Positions 42,379 to 50,561 of a DNA stretch of 64,000 nt are shown piece by piece; within the stretch, counting starts at the first letter, position 1; each line of letters starts with the position of its first letter. The translations under genes and the position numbers were made by a program. Source of the DNA: Candidatus Saccharimonadota bacterium. GTDB lineage: Bacteria; Patescibacteriota; Saccharimonadia; Saccharimonadales; Saccharimonadaceae. The notes under the pieces were generated by a model. That model was not told the DNA's origin, ran no database searches, and worked only from the letters and a program-made list of their open reading frames with translations. The stretch covers positions 1 through 64,000 of the forward strand of contig JAFRJX010000002.1 in assembly GCA_017432025.1 (NCBI GenBank), read 5' to 3'.

Positions 42379-43436
42379 TGAAGAACCTCAAAAAAATCTT
42401 ACTTACTTTTATATTATCTTTTTCAATCATTTTACCTTCAGGGTTAGTGTATGCTGATATTGGCGATATGAGGGTAAGCACGGATGCCCTAACTATCGAA
42501 AAGGGCAAATCGGCGACATTCACTATTTCGGCGGTGTCGGCTGCCGGTAGAGTTGATATTTCAATTAGTAACTCAACAGTTGCATCAATCTCTTCAACTA
42601 AGGAATTCCTAGACTGCGCTCCGGGTCAATCTTGTACTCCGGCTACAATTACTGTCAAAGGATTGGTGGCGGGCAACGCTGCGATTTCAGTAACTGCGAC
42701 TGATATGACCGGTTATGACGATATTTCAATCAATGGTAAGACGCGTAATATTCGGGTGACCGTGAAGGATCCAGAACCAACTCCGACTCCAACCCCAACA
42801 CCTACACCAACCCCAACACCTACACCAACTCCGACTCCGGATACACCGGTGCCGGATACTGCGGCAAAGAGTAGTGATACGAGTATCAAGGCCGTTAAGA
42901 TTGGTAATAAGGAACTCAAACTCGAAGACGAGAAGTATAAGATTACGGTTGAGAATGACGTTTCGGAAATTGAACTTAGTGTAACGGCTACGGATAGCAA
43001 AGCAACTGTGACCGGTGCAGTGGGAAAACAAATCTTAAAGGTTGGTCTTAATAAACTCGTGGTGATTGTGACGGCCGAAGATGGCACAAGAAAAGATTAC
43101 ATCATTGAAGTCACGAGAGCGAGTGTCGATTGTCCAGTTTGCGAAACTTGTAAGAAGTGCGAAGAAAAAGAAGATAACTCTTTGATTTGGATGATTATTG
43201 CAATCTCAGAGGGTGTCCTAATCGTGCTTGGTCTACTATTCTTATTAATTAAGAAACTTGGTAAAGGCAAGAAAGACAACGGCGGCGAAGGCGAAACGCC
43301 GTCCGAACCGGAGAAAGAAAACCCATTTAAGAATGAGGCGGCGGCTCCAGGAACAGGAACAGTGGTAACGCCGGTTACTACGGCTGACACTACTAAGCCA
43401 GTGACTGAGGAAGAATTAAAAGAGGCGTTTAATTAA
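42366..43436 (+). CDS. Membrane-anchored surface protein: Big2-like domain, Thr-Pro linker, cadherin-like domain
   Basis: 356 residues (ATGs at 42375 and 42378 are alternative starts). A signal peptide is followed by a Big2-like domain related to that of the previous protein. Next is a (Thr-Pro)n spacer of about 20 residues, a cadherin-like beta-sandwich (about 172-260, ending RKDYIIEVTRA), and a Cys-rich hinge CPVCETCKKCEE. A membrane helix (about 276-298) and a charged cytoplasmic tail rich in Pro and Thr complete it. It has no dockerin, so it may be the anchor for the two dockerin proteins, although no classical cohesin is recognised. Its 3' end overlaps the convergent murD by 21 bases. 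Confidence 0.82.
   Translation: MATMMKNLKKILLTFILSFSIILPSGLVYADIGDMRVSTDALTIEKGKSATFTISAVSAAGRVDISISNSTVASISSTKEFLDCAPGQSCTPATITVKGLVAGNAAISVTATDMTGYDDISINGKTRNIRVTVKDPEPTPTPTPTPTPTPTPTPTPTPDTPVPDTAAKSSDTSIKAVKIGNKELKLEDEKYKITVENDVSEIELSVTATDSKATVTGAVGKQILKVGLNKLVVIVTAEDGTRKDYIIEVTRASVDCPVCETCKKCEEKEDNSLIWMIIAISEGVLIVLGLLFLLIKKLGKGKKDNGGEGETPSEPEKENPFKNEAAAPGTGTVVTPVTTADTTKPVTEEELKEAFN
42777..42840 (+). repeat. Tandem repeat encoding a Thr-Pro wall-spanning linker
   Basis: Degenerate 6-base ACNCCN units; the 18-base unit CCAACCCCAACACCTACA is repeated exactly at 42789-42806 and 42807-42824. Such repeats can change length by slippage. Confidence 0.8.
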
Positions 43437-44642
43437 AGCCTGGTATTTAGCACCGCGATCGTAAACGTTTTCGAACATATCAAAGCTGGCAGCGGAGGGG
43501 GACATCAAAACGATGGCACTAGCCAGTTTTTCGGCTTCTTGTTTGGCCGTCTTTACGGCGTCTTTCAAAGACTCAACGACGATGAAACGGTCATCTTGCC
43601 AGTGCTTCGCGATTTCGTGACCGGATTCGCCCATTAGGATGACTTTTTTCACGTTCTTTGCGGAAATAACTTCGTAGATTTCTGAGAGATCTTCGTTATC
43701 CGTCTTGTCGCGACCGCCAATGATGGCGATAATATTGTTATCTGGGAAGGCATCAATGGCTACCCTGGTCGAAGCTGGGTTGGTGGAGAAATTATCGTCG
43801 TAATATTTAACACCATTTAATTCGCCGACGTATTCGAGGCGATGCGGGAGGCCTTTAAAGCTCTTTAAGCCTTTAATAATTTCGGTTTTATAGGTGCTTA
43901 AATATTCGTCTGGTGAGATATTTTTGTAACAGGCGACGGCGGCGATGGCGGCCATGGCGTTCATTTTGTTGTGTTCACCAGGGATAACGATGGCGTCGAG
44001 GATGTCGGATGGCAAATTAAATGGGTAAGTAAGTTTCTTGGCGCTTGACGTATCGGCAATCTTTTTCGAGTCGCTACTTAACGAGAAATAAACTAAATAA
44101 TCATCGGCCGATTGATGACGGCAGATGTTGGCTTTGGCGTTTACGTAATCATCGAAACCATTATGGACGTTTAAGTGATCCGGTTCGATGGTACCAACGA
44201 CGGCGACGTGTGGAGATTTTTCGAGATCCCAGAGCTGGAAACTACTCATTTCGTAGACAACGACGGAATTAGGTTTCAAAGCATCAAGCGATTCAATGGC
44301 TGGGGTGCCGATGTTGCCGACGAGATAGGCATCTTCGTGATGGGCGTCGAGCAAGGATTTGATAAACGAGCAAGTGGTGCCTTTGCCTTTGGTAGCGGTG
44401 ACGCCGATGATTGGGCAAGGGCAGTGTTCAAAGAAATAACGGGTTAAACTGGATTCATTTTTAAGATGAAGTGGTGGGACGGAAGGGCTACGCAAAACTA
44501 AGTCGAAACTAGAGAAATCTTTTTTCTCGATTTCATCGCGCGTGAAGTTCTCAAAGATTTCGAACTCCGCGTCGAATTTAGCTTTAAAATATTTTTCGGC
44601 AGCTTTGCCTTCTTTGCCGTAACCTAATAATGCGATTTTCAT
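43416..44642 (-). CDS. murD: UDP-N-acetylmuramoyl-L-alanine--D-glutamate ligase
   Basis: 408 residues. The ATP-binding loop is GVTATKGKGTTCSF. It also shows the Mg-binding YEMSSFQLW, GTIEPDHLNVH, the HR-equivalent GLPHRLEYVGE, and NFSTNPASTRVA with GGRDK in the C-terminal domain. It adds D-glutamate, made by MurI, to the peptidoglycan precursor. GCTATAAT 6 bases upstream of the ATG predicts a leaderless mRNA, although the stop of dus overlaps its ATG so it can also be read from dus. Confidence 0.92.
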   Translation of the reverse strand: MKIALLGYGKEGKAAEKYFKAKFDAEFEIFENFTRDEIEKKDFSSFDLVLRSPSVPPLHLKNESSLTRYFFEHCPCPIIGVTATKGKGTTCSFIKSLLDAHHEDAYLVGNIGTPAIESLDALKPNSVVVYEMSSFQLWDLEKSPHVAVVGTIEPDHLNVHNGFDDYVNAKANICRHQSADDYLVYFSLSSDSKKIADTSSAKKLTYPFNLPSDILDAIVIPGEHNKMNAMAAIAAVACYKNISPDEYLSTYKTEIIKGLKSFKGLPHRLEYVGELNGVKYYDDNFSTNPASTRVAIDAFPDNNIIAIIGGRDKTDNEDLSEIYEVISAKNVKKVILMGESGHEIAKHWQDDRFIVVESLKDAVKTAKQEAEKLASAIVLMSPSAASFDMFENVYDRGAKYQALIKRLF

Positions 44643-45577
44643 GACTCTATTATAGCACGCGCTTCAGGTACGGAATGAGTTTCCATCAGTTTGGCGCGGA
44701 GGTCCGAAGCGCCAGGGAAGTTGTTGATGTAAATCTTGAAGAAATGCTTTAATGGTTCGTAAGAAAGATAATGCTTCTTCGATTCGGCTTCGTGTAAATC
44801 AAGGTGAAAACGGAGTAAATCCATGAGCTCTTCGCGAGTTGGCGTGTGGTCGGTAAAACAATATGGATTAGCGAAGACGCCGCGGCCAATCATGAAGCCG
44901 TCAACCTCAGGATAAGTTTCGTGAAGTTTAAGTGCAGCGGTCCTATCTTTAATATCACCATTAATGATTAGTTTCGTTTCTGGGCTAAGCGTGTCGCGAA
45001 GTTTAATAATCTCTGGAATTAATTCATAGTGAGCTGGAACTTTACTCATTTCTTTTTTAGTGCGGAGATGAACAGTAAGGGCAGCCGGATGTTCATTTAA
45101 GAGAGTAGATAGCCAATCCTTGTATTCGTCGAGTTTAGCCCAGCCGAGACGAGTCTTAATCGAAACTGGGAGATTAGTGGATTTTACAGCGTTGCGAAAA
45201 CATTCGACGGCGAGCTCCGGAGTCTTAATCATAGCGGCGCCGCCACCGGCTTTGTTGACGTGCTTGTCTGGGCAGCCGAAGTTTAGATCGACACCGACAA
45301 AACCAAGACCTTCAAGGGCCTCGCAAGTTTTCGCGAAATGCTCTGGGTTTTTACCCCAGATTTGGGCAATGATTGGAGAATCGGTTGGAGCGATTTCGAG
45401 GCGTTCGAGCGCATTTGTACGACCTTTTTCTGAGGCGTAGCTCGAAACATTGGTAAATTCCGTGAAAAAGAGATCCGGGCGACCGGCGCGCGCGACAACT
45501 TGGCGAAAAACCACGTCAGTGACGCCTTCCATCGGAGCTAAAATCAGAAATGGTCTCTTTAAATCGTTCCAAATCAT
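44639..45577 (-). CDS. dus: tRNA-dihydrouridine synthase
   Basis: 312 residues. An FMN TIM-barrel enzyme that reduces uridine in the tRNA D-loop. LAPMEGVTDVVFR at the start, GVDLNFGCPDKHVNKAGGGAAM with the catalytic cysteine, KTRLGW, and DGFMIGRGVFANP are diagnostic. The start at 45577 is chosen because GTTATAAT lies 7 bases upstream; the open frame extends 69 codons further into the terminator and the next gene and is not coding there. Confidence 0.94.
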   Translation of the reverse strand: MIWNDLKRPFLILAPMEGVTDVVFRQVVARAGRPDLFFTEFTNVSSYASEKGRTNALERLEIAPTDSPIIAQIWGKNPEHFAKTCEALEGLGFVGVDLNFGCPDKHVNKAGGGAAMIKTPELAVECFRNAVKSTNLPVSIKTRLGWAKLDEYKDWLSTLLNEHPAALTVHLRTKKEMSKVPAHYELIPEIIKLRDTLSPETKLIINGDIKDRTAALKLHETYPEVDGFMIGRGVFANPYCFTDHTPTREELMDLLRFHLDLHEAESKKHYLSYEPLKHFFKIYINNFPGASDLRAKLMETHSVPEARAIIES

Positions 45578-45590
45578 AAGAAATATTATA

Positions 45591-45621
45591 ACATAAAAAA
45601 TCCCCGTTGTAAAAACGGGGA
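45591..45621 (-). terminator. Terminator of the 281-residue hypothetical gene
   Basis: On the minus strand TCCCCGTT, loop TTTAC, AACGGGGA, followed by TTTTTTA. It separates that gene from dus. Confidence 0.8.
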
Positions 45622-45629
45622 GTCTGGGA

Positions 45630-46475
45630 TTAGATTGGGTCAAGGTACCACCAAAAGTGGGACTCTTCCATGTGCCCCAAAACTTCAGCGTCCGTAGAGA
45701 TACGAATCGATTCTTTGGTGAAATGCTTTTTGGGGACTCTGGCAGTAAGTTTATTACCATCTCTTGAGACTGTAATTTCGCCAAAGATTTCGTCCATGCT
45801 GAGATAAAGTGGGGGTTCTTCCATGCGACCGAGTTTAGTCTTGGTGGTTTTTAAGAGTATTTCGCGGTTCTCTGCAATAGAAAACCAACATCTGCCATTA
45901 CCGCCGGCAAGTTCGCCGCAAATAAGATGCGTGATGTCTTTTTCGACCGAATCGCAGATAATTGGATTGATGCCAAGAGCGTACTCATGAGGACCGTTCC
46001 AGCGCTTGAAGATTTCAAAACAAGTGTCTTTTAGAGCATCTAATTTGATTTCTTCATAACGCGGAAGTGATTCGTCTAAATACATGTGTGGCACCATTTT
46101 TAAGGCACCGCCTGTAATGGCATATTTTAGGCCAGAATAGCCTAAACATTCCGATCTTGGCAAGCGATAATATTTAATGCCACTAATTGCAAAAGTGCCG
46201 TCTTTTAGCTCCACGACGAAATTGTCGTGACAATGCGTCAGGTCGATGCCGTCGGTGTAATGCCCAAATGGCTCAACGATACGTTTGATGCTTTCTCCGA
46301 GTTCGACTTCGCGACCATACCAATCATAAAGGACGCCCCTTTGGATGATGGTTCCGCGATTTTCGGGAAATTTCACAATGGTAAGCGACGGCGGATTTGT
46401 AGCATCATCTTCGAATACTATTAACCTATCACCAAGCTTTTTCAGGTCATCGATAGCAGAGACTGCTCTCTCCAT
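45630..46475 (-). CDS. Hypothetical soluble protein
   Basis: 281 residues, no signal peptide or membrane helix, five to six cysteines spread through the sequence, mixed alpha/beta. No recognised motif. The start at 46475 is decided by a strong AAAGGAGGTGG just upstream; the frame runs further but the promoter lies there. It is divergent from the 84-residue gene, with which it shares a palindromic promoter. Confidence 0.7.
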   Translation of the reverse strand: MERAVSAIDDLKKLGDRLIVFEDDATNPPSLTIVKFPENRGTIIQRGVLYDWYGREVELGESIKRIVEPFGHYTDGIDLTHCHDNFVVELKDGTFAISGIKYYRLPRSECLGYSGLKYAITGGALKMVPHMYLDESLPRYEEIKLDALKDTCFEIFKRWNGPHEYALGINPIICDSVEKDITHLICGELAGGNGRCWFSIAENREILLKTTKTKLGRMEEPPLYLSMDEIFGEITVSRDGNKLTARVPKKHFTKESIRISTDAEVLGHMEESHFWWYLDPI

Positions 46476-46514
46476 ATCAACCACCTCCTTTTTTAATGTT
46501 CTCCCAGGGTTACT

Positions 46515-46536
46515 ATTATACCACATGTGGTAAAAT
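46515..46536. promoter_or_regulatory. Palindromic divergent promoter
   Basis: The 14-bp palindrome TACCACATGTGGTA (46519-46532) places extended -10 boxes back to back: TATAAT on the minus strand (46515-46520) and TAAAAT on the plus strand (46531-46536). It serves the 281-residue gene and the leader of the 84-residue gene. Confidence 0.6.
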
Positions 46537-46542
46537 AGAAGT

Positions 46543-46680
46543 GTCTCTTGCTATACTTCGGTCACTGGTAAAGAGAAAAGTTTAAGGTAGTAAGGTATTG
46601 TCATTTTGCCTTATTACTACGAGCCAATAAAACAGAGGCTCACATAAATGACTCTAATAATTTAATTAAAGGAGTCTTTT
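46543..46680 (+). promoter_or_regulatory. Structured 5' leader of the 84-residue gene
   Basis: About 140 bases of untranslated leader, unusual among the leaderless genes here. Three successive hairpins can form: TCTCTT/AAGAGA (46544-46576), GTAGTAAGG/CCTTATTACTAC (46587-46620) and GAGCC/GGCTC (46621-46641). An AAAGGAG ribosome binding site follows. It could be a regulatory leader; no known riboswitch core is recognised. Confidence 0.5.
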
Positions 46681-46935
46681 ATGAAAAACTTTAACAAAAA
46701 CAACAAAACAGAACAAGTCGAAGTGATGGCGCTTTTCAGCTACGAAATGACGCCATGCCAGCCTCTCACTTTCAGGCGACGTGGACAAACGGAAACTGAA
46801 GTGACAGAGCTGCTCCGCACCCATATTCACTTCGCGGGGCAAGCCACGCTTCACATTTTCGACATTCTGGTTGGTCGGGAGCAAATGCGACTCGAGTTTA
46901 ACTCGAGTGATTTGTCCTGGCATCTCACACGGTAG
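46681..46935 (+). CDS. Small hypothetical protein
   Basis: 84 residues, soluble, no known motif. A polar Asn/Lys-rich start is followed by a probable beta/alpha region. A good AAAGGAG and a terminator directly after the stop support it as a real single-gene unit. Confidence 0.6.
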   Translation: MKNFNKNNKTEQVEVMALFSYEMTPCQPLTFRRRGQTETEVTELLRTHIHFAGQATLHIFDILVGREQMRLEFNSSDLSWHLTR

Positions 46936-46968
46936 AGAATGGCCCCTTTTATAGGGGCCTCTCTGCTT
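46934..46968 (+). terminator. Terminator after the 84-residue gene
   Basis: AGAG-aat-GGCCCC, loop TTTTATA, GGGGCC-t-CTCT, then GCTTTTTA. Confidence 0.8.
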
Positions 46969-46977
46969 TTTAAGGAA

Positions 46978-47012
46978 TAAAAAAGGCCCGCTAGAAAAGC
47001 GAGCCGGGCCCG
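46978..47012 (-). terminator. Terminator of the 96-residue-frame hypothetical gene
   Basis: On the minus strand GGCCCGGCTCGCT, loop TTTCT, AGCGGGCC, then TTTTTTATT. A second small stem (CCCGCTCTTAGCGGG) precedes it. Confidence 0.75.
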
Positions 47013-47288
47013 CTAAGAGCGGGAATTAATGGCGGCGCGAGTCGTAAGAGCGCGAGCGAGCTCGACAGATTCACTAGTCGAAAGGACCATCGGGACGCCA
47101 AGGGCGCGGAAACCACGCTCGATTACGGCCCATTCTAATCCCGTAAGGAAATATGGGCCATTGCAGCGGAGCCTTTGGAAAGCCAAAGTTTTGCCAAGTT
47201 TATTGATGAATTCATTTTGAAAAACATCCTCGTCCAGATTCTTGACAAAACCTTCAGAATCAAAGGGCCTGTAAAATTTCTCGTTCAT
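47013..47288 (-). CDS. Small hypothetical protein
   Basis: 91 residues from the ATG at 47288, which has GGGGGTGG 5 bases upstream. Soluble, helical, with LEWAVIERGFRALGVPMVLSTS near the end. No family recognised. The gene has the strongest consensus promoter in the window and its own terminator. Confidence 0.6.
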   Translation of the reverse strand: MNEKFYRPFDSEGFVKNLDEDVFQNEFINKLGKTLAFQRLRCNGPYFLTGLEWAVIERGFRALGVPMVLSTSESVELARALTTRAAINSRS

Positions 47289-47320
47289 AGTAACCACCCC
47301 CAAGATAGAACGATAGATAA

Positions 47321-47349
47321 ATTATAGCATATATGCTTAAAAATGTCAA
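47321..47349 (-). promoter_or_regulatory. Perfect consensus sigma-70 promoter
   Basis: On the minus strand TTGACA (47349-47344), exactly 17 bases, TATAAT (47326-47321) with extended TGC. It drives the 91-residue hypothetical gene. Confidence 0.75.
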
Positions 47350-47375
47350 TGATACTATCTGATAGATAAGAGTGG

Positions 47376-47381
47376 TATAAT
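47376..47381 (+). promoter_or_regulatory. -10 box of prfB (leaderless)
   Basis: AGTGGTATAAT, with TATAAT 6 bases before the ATG at 47388. Confidence 0.6.
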
Positions 47382-47387
47382 TATCTC

Positions 47388-48482
47388 ATGCAGGAAATAC
47401 AGAAACGGCTGACGGAACTTGAGAAGGACTTTTTGGTGGCTTATGAACGGCTGAAGATTGAAGATAAACTCGCCAAGATGGCGAAGCTCGAAGAAGAGGT
47501 GGCAGTGCCGGAAATTTGGCACAATATCGAAGAAGCGACCAGTAAAAATCAGGAGTTAGCGCGAATTACTGAAGAAACTCAGCCATGGCGACTGCTCAAA
47601 ACTCAGATTGAAGATCTGAAAGAATTAATTGAAATGTCCGACGAGAGTTTGAAAGAAGAGATTTCGGGGCAGGTTGAAGCGATGGAGAAAGATTTCCAGG
47701 ATCTAAAAAAGGCGCTTCGATTCAATGGACCGTACGATGATAAAGACGCGATTATTCGCATTACGGCGGGAGCCGGTGGTACGGAAGCGATGGATTGGTC
47801 CGGGATGCTCGAAAGAATGTATTTAAGATTCTTTGAACGAAAAGGCTTCAAAGTGCAAACTCTCGAGCGCGTGGCGGGCGAGGAAGCTGGAATTAAAACT
47901 GGTGTTTATGAAGTAAATGGCACGAACGCGTATGGATTACTGAAATCCGAGCATGGCGTTCATAGATTAGTGAGGCTTTCGCCATTTAACGCAAATAATC
48001 TCCGTCAGACTTCGTTTGCGTTAGTGGAGATTTTGCCGGTAATTAAAGCCGATACGGATGTAAAAATTGATGAAAAGGACTTAAGAATTGATGTTTATCA
48101 TTCTGGCGGGCATGGTGGGCAGAGTGTAAACACGACAAATTCAGCAGTGCGCATTACGCACTTACCGACTAATACCGTGGTAGCGATTCAGAACGAGCGT
48201 TCGCAACTTCAGAACAAGGAAAAAGCGATGGAAATTCTCCGTGGTAAATTAGTGCAGATGCAACTCGAGCAACATGCCGAATCTATTGATAAGCTCCGCG
48301 CGGGTGAGTCCGCTGGCTGGGGACAGCAAATTCGCAATTATGTGCTTCAACCGTATAAGTTAGTAAAAGATACGCGCACCGGATACGAAGAGACCGATCC
48401 GGAGGCGGTTTTGGATGGTGAGATAGACGGGTTTATTGATAATTTCTTAGAAAATTGTTATGCTCAAAGTGATGAAGCGTAA
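47388..48482 (+). CDS. prfB: Peptide chain release factor 2
   Basis: 364 residues. It reads UGA and UAA stops. The RF2 recognition tripeptide SPF lies in RLSPFNANNLR and the catalytic GGQ in GGHGGQSVNTT. The gene is one continuous frame, without the programmed frameshift found in many bacteria. It overlaps the next gene by 11 bases. Confidence 0.95.
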   Translation: MQEIQKRLTELEKDFLVAYERLKIEDKLAKMAKLEEEVAVPEIWHNIEEATSKNQELARITEETQPWRLLKTQIEDLKELIEMSDESLKEEISGQVEAMEKDFQDLKKALRFNGPYDDKDAIIRITAGAGGTEAMDWSGMLERMYLRFFERKGFKVQTLERVAGEEAGIKTGVYEVNGTNAYGLLKSEHGVHRLVRLSPFNANNLRQTSFALVEILPVIKADTDVKIDEKDLRIDVYHSGGHGGQSVNTTNSAVRITHLPTNTVVAIQNERSQLQNKEKAMEILRGKLVQMQLEQHAESIDKLRAGESAGWGQQIRNYVLQPYKLVKDTRTGYEETDPEAVLDGEIDGFIDNFLENCYAQSDEA

Positions 48483-49797
48483 ATTATTTCTGATTACGTG
48501 CATTCTCGGAACGAGCCTGGTTTTTACGACCAGTACGTTTGCAGCTAAGAATAAAATGACCGAAGATGAACTCTCGATTTATGCGGACAACAACATTCTT
48601 TTTTACGATCCGTATGGTAGCTGCATTGGCTCGTACGAAGGCGGAGTTTTAAGTGGCGAACCGGATGGCACGCAGGTAGGTTTTATCAAAACGTATCACG
48701 ACATCGCAGTAATGCACAGTATTAATTATGGAATTCCTTGGGAAACCGTGATGGCGCAGGGAATCTTGGAATCGGCTTCGGGTACGTCTTATTTTGCAAG
48801 AGAAAGAAACAATTTCTTTGGTATTGGAGCGTTTGACAGTAATCCGGACAACGCTTTTTCGTATGCTACACCGGCGGAAGGTTGGGAAGGCTATTATAAA
48901 AACATTGTAAACACTCCGACTTACCGAAATCACGGTGTATTTCAGGGTGATACGGTGACGAATCCGTACGCGTATGCGCAGGCAATTAAGAATGCTGGAT
49001 ATGCGACTGATCCAAATTACGTATCGAAACTGAGCTCTCTGATTTCGATGATTGAAAAAGTGTCAGAAGAAGAGGGATGGAAGTCGTCAAAAGAATTAGC
49101 CGAGGAACATCCGGAATGGTACGAAAATGCGGCCAGGAATGCAGCCGGTGGCGGTGATGGCGGCGACGGAGTGGGGCTCGACGAAATTTCGTCTTGTGTA
49201 GTAACGAAGACTACCGAAACTAAAGCCGAAGAAAATGCCGCAGTGGCAGAAGGCAAGCTCGTAAATGGTGGCATGGAAGCTAGCCAAGCGCAATCTTTCA
49301 TGGAAGCGTATGCGAGAGAGTCAGATAAAATGCAACATGGTACAGTGACTTTTGAAGGCGTATCGATTGAAGACGCGGGATGCCCAAGTGGTTCACTCAA
49401 CAACTGCTCGGCGTTTACGAAGTGGTTTCTAAATCGTTATACGACGCTGGGGCCAAACGGCGTAGCACTAATTCAAGGTTCGCAGGCCGTAAGGCAAAAT
49501 CTAGCGATGCACCCACAACTCCAAAATGGTGGGAAAGTGCCGAGACTTTATGCAATTATGAGCTCTGGGCCAATGAGTGGTTCGGCGGATGGTTGGGCAA
49601 ATCATACCGGCATCGTGCTAGGAATTGATGAAGCAAAAAACCAGATAATTATCGGCGAAGCGAGTTGTGGCTCTAGCCGAGGCGCGAGGAGCTATCGTCC
49701 GCGAGCACAGGTTTACAGCCTGTCTGATTACACGAATTCACCAAGCCCATACGGGCCAACTTATGCGTACACAGATAATGTATTGAAAGGAATCTAA
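48472..49797 (+). CDS. Secreted peptidoglycan hydrolase: glucosaminidase plus CHAP-like domain
   Basis: 441 residues from the ATG at 48472. A signal peptide (about 5-25) is followed by a NNILFYDPYGS motif shared with the protein at 50562-51875. A glucosaminidase domain (about 75-200) has the probable catalytic glutamate in GILESASGTSYFA and NNFFGIGAF. A linker with Gly/Asp repeats leads to a CHAP-like cysteine peptidase domain with NNCSAFTKWF and a histidine in WANHTGIVLG. It would cut both glycan and peptide parts of the wall, its own or a host's. Confidence 0.85.
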   Translation: MKRKLFLITCILGTSLVFTTSTFAAKNKMTEDELSIYADNNILFYDPYGSCIGSYEGGVLSGEPDGTQVGFIKTYHDIAVMHSINYGIPWETVMAQGILESASGTSYFARERNNFFGIGAFDSNPDNAFSYATPAEGWEGYYKNIVNTPTYRNHGVFQGDTVTNPYAYAQAIKNAGYATDPNYVSKLSSLISMIEKVSEEEGWKSSKELAEEHPEWYENAARNAAGGGDGGDGVGLDEISSCVVTKTTETKAEENAAVAEGKLVNGGMEASQAQSFMEAYARESDKMQHGTVTFEGVSIEDAGCPSGSLNNCSAFTKWFLNRYTTLGPNGVALIQGSQAVRQNLAMHPQLQNGGKVPRLYAIMSSGPMSGSADGWANHTGIVLGIDEAKNQIIIGEASCGSSRGARSYRPRAQVYSLSDYTNSPSPYGPTYAYTDNVLKGI

Positions 49798-50514
49798 ATG
49801 CAGAACAAACCATCGCTTTCACTGCCAAAAATTGGAATTATCAGTATCGGAGTGACGCTAGTCATTGTATTAATTGCGGTGATTTTGTCGATTGTCGAAA
49901 GCCAGTCATGGGCGAAAAGCCACGTGACGATTACCGGCTATCCGGAATCAATGCCAAAAGCACAGGTAGAAAGTTTGGGGTTACAATTAAAGAATTTATT
50001 AGTGGCAAAAGCCGGTGCGACCGACGAAGATAAAGTGAGTGCAGTAATCCGTTCGGATTCGTACGGAACAAAAACTGACCAAGATATTACGACGGCGAAT
50101 TTCTTAATAGATGTTGACGATTTTAAACAAACTTATAAGGTCATCATGGATTGGTCTAAGAAAGTTGAAGTATCGGATGGGATTATTATCCGTTGTGCTA
50201 CCACAAAAGAAAGTAAATATCCGGAAAGTCATTGCGTAAGTATGTATGATAATACAGAAATGGCAAATACACTTGATGAAGTACGAGGACTAAAGGATTT
50301 TCCAATCGTGATTGATTCTTTTGATTTTAATTCAAGAATGGCGATTCACGTTGAAATACGTGGCGCAGTGCTAGAGGATGGTTCGCTTAGCTTTACGATT
50401 GTTGATTATAGTGGCGGACAAAGAGAAGCGGGAATTGAAATCTTACAACAAAAAGGGTTTGAGATGGATGGCCATGTGATGGTGAATTATATTGATTTAT
50501 CCGCCGACTATTAA
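49798..50514 (+). CDS. Hypothetical single-pass membrane protein
   Basis: 238 residues with one N-terminal membrane helix (about 11-33) and an outside domain of about 200 residues containing two cysteines (IIRCATT and SHCVSMY). No motif recognised. The ATG immediately follows the hydrolase stop (TAAATG), so it is translated with it and may help place or control the hydrolase. Confidence 0.7.
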   Translation: MQNKPSLSLPKIGIISIGVTLVIVLIAVILSIVESQSWAKSHVTITGYPESMPKAQVESLGLQLKNLLVAKAGATDEDKVSAVIRSDSYGTKTDQDITTANFLIDVDDFKQTYKVIMDWSKKVEVSDGIIIRCATTKESKYPESHCVSMYDNTEMANTLDEVRGLKDFPIVIDSFDFNSRMAIHVEIRGAVLEDGSLSFTIVDYSGGQREAGIEILQQKGFEMDGHVMVNYIDLSADY

Positions 50515-50561
50515 AAGCATTATGCTTGATATCTTCTAAAAAACATATTATACTTATATCA

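Noticed and set aside
42777-42840. CRISPR-like tandem repeat
   Set aside because: Units are 6-18 bases without spacers and are coding for a Thr-Pro linker. No CRISPR array or cas gene was seen in the window.
42713-43087. Minus-strand frame with Gly-Val repeats
   Set aside because: It is the antisense reading of the Thr-Pro linker repeats of the surface protein.
45578-45784. N-terminal extension of the tRNA-dihydrouridine synthase
   Set aside because: The open frame upstream of 45577 crosses a terminator and the end of another gene, and the -10 box lies between them.
47388-48482. Possible programmed +1 frameshift in prfB
   Set aside because: The gene is one uninterrupted frame from ATG to stop; no in-frame TGA near codon 25 is present.
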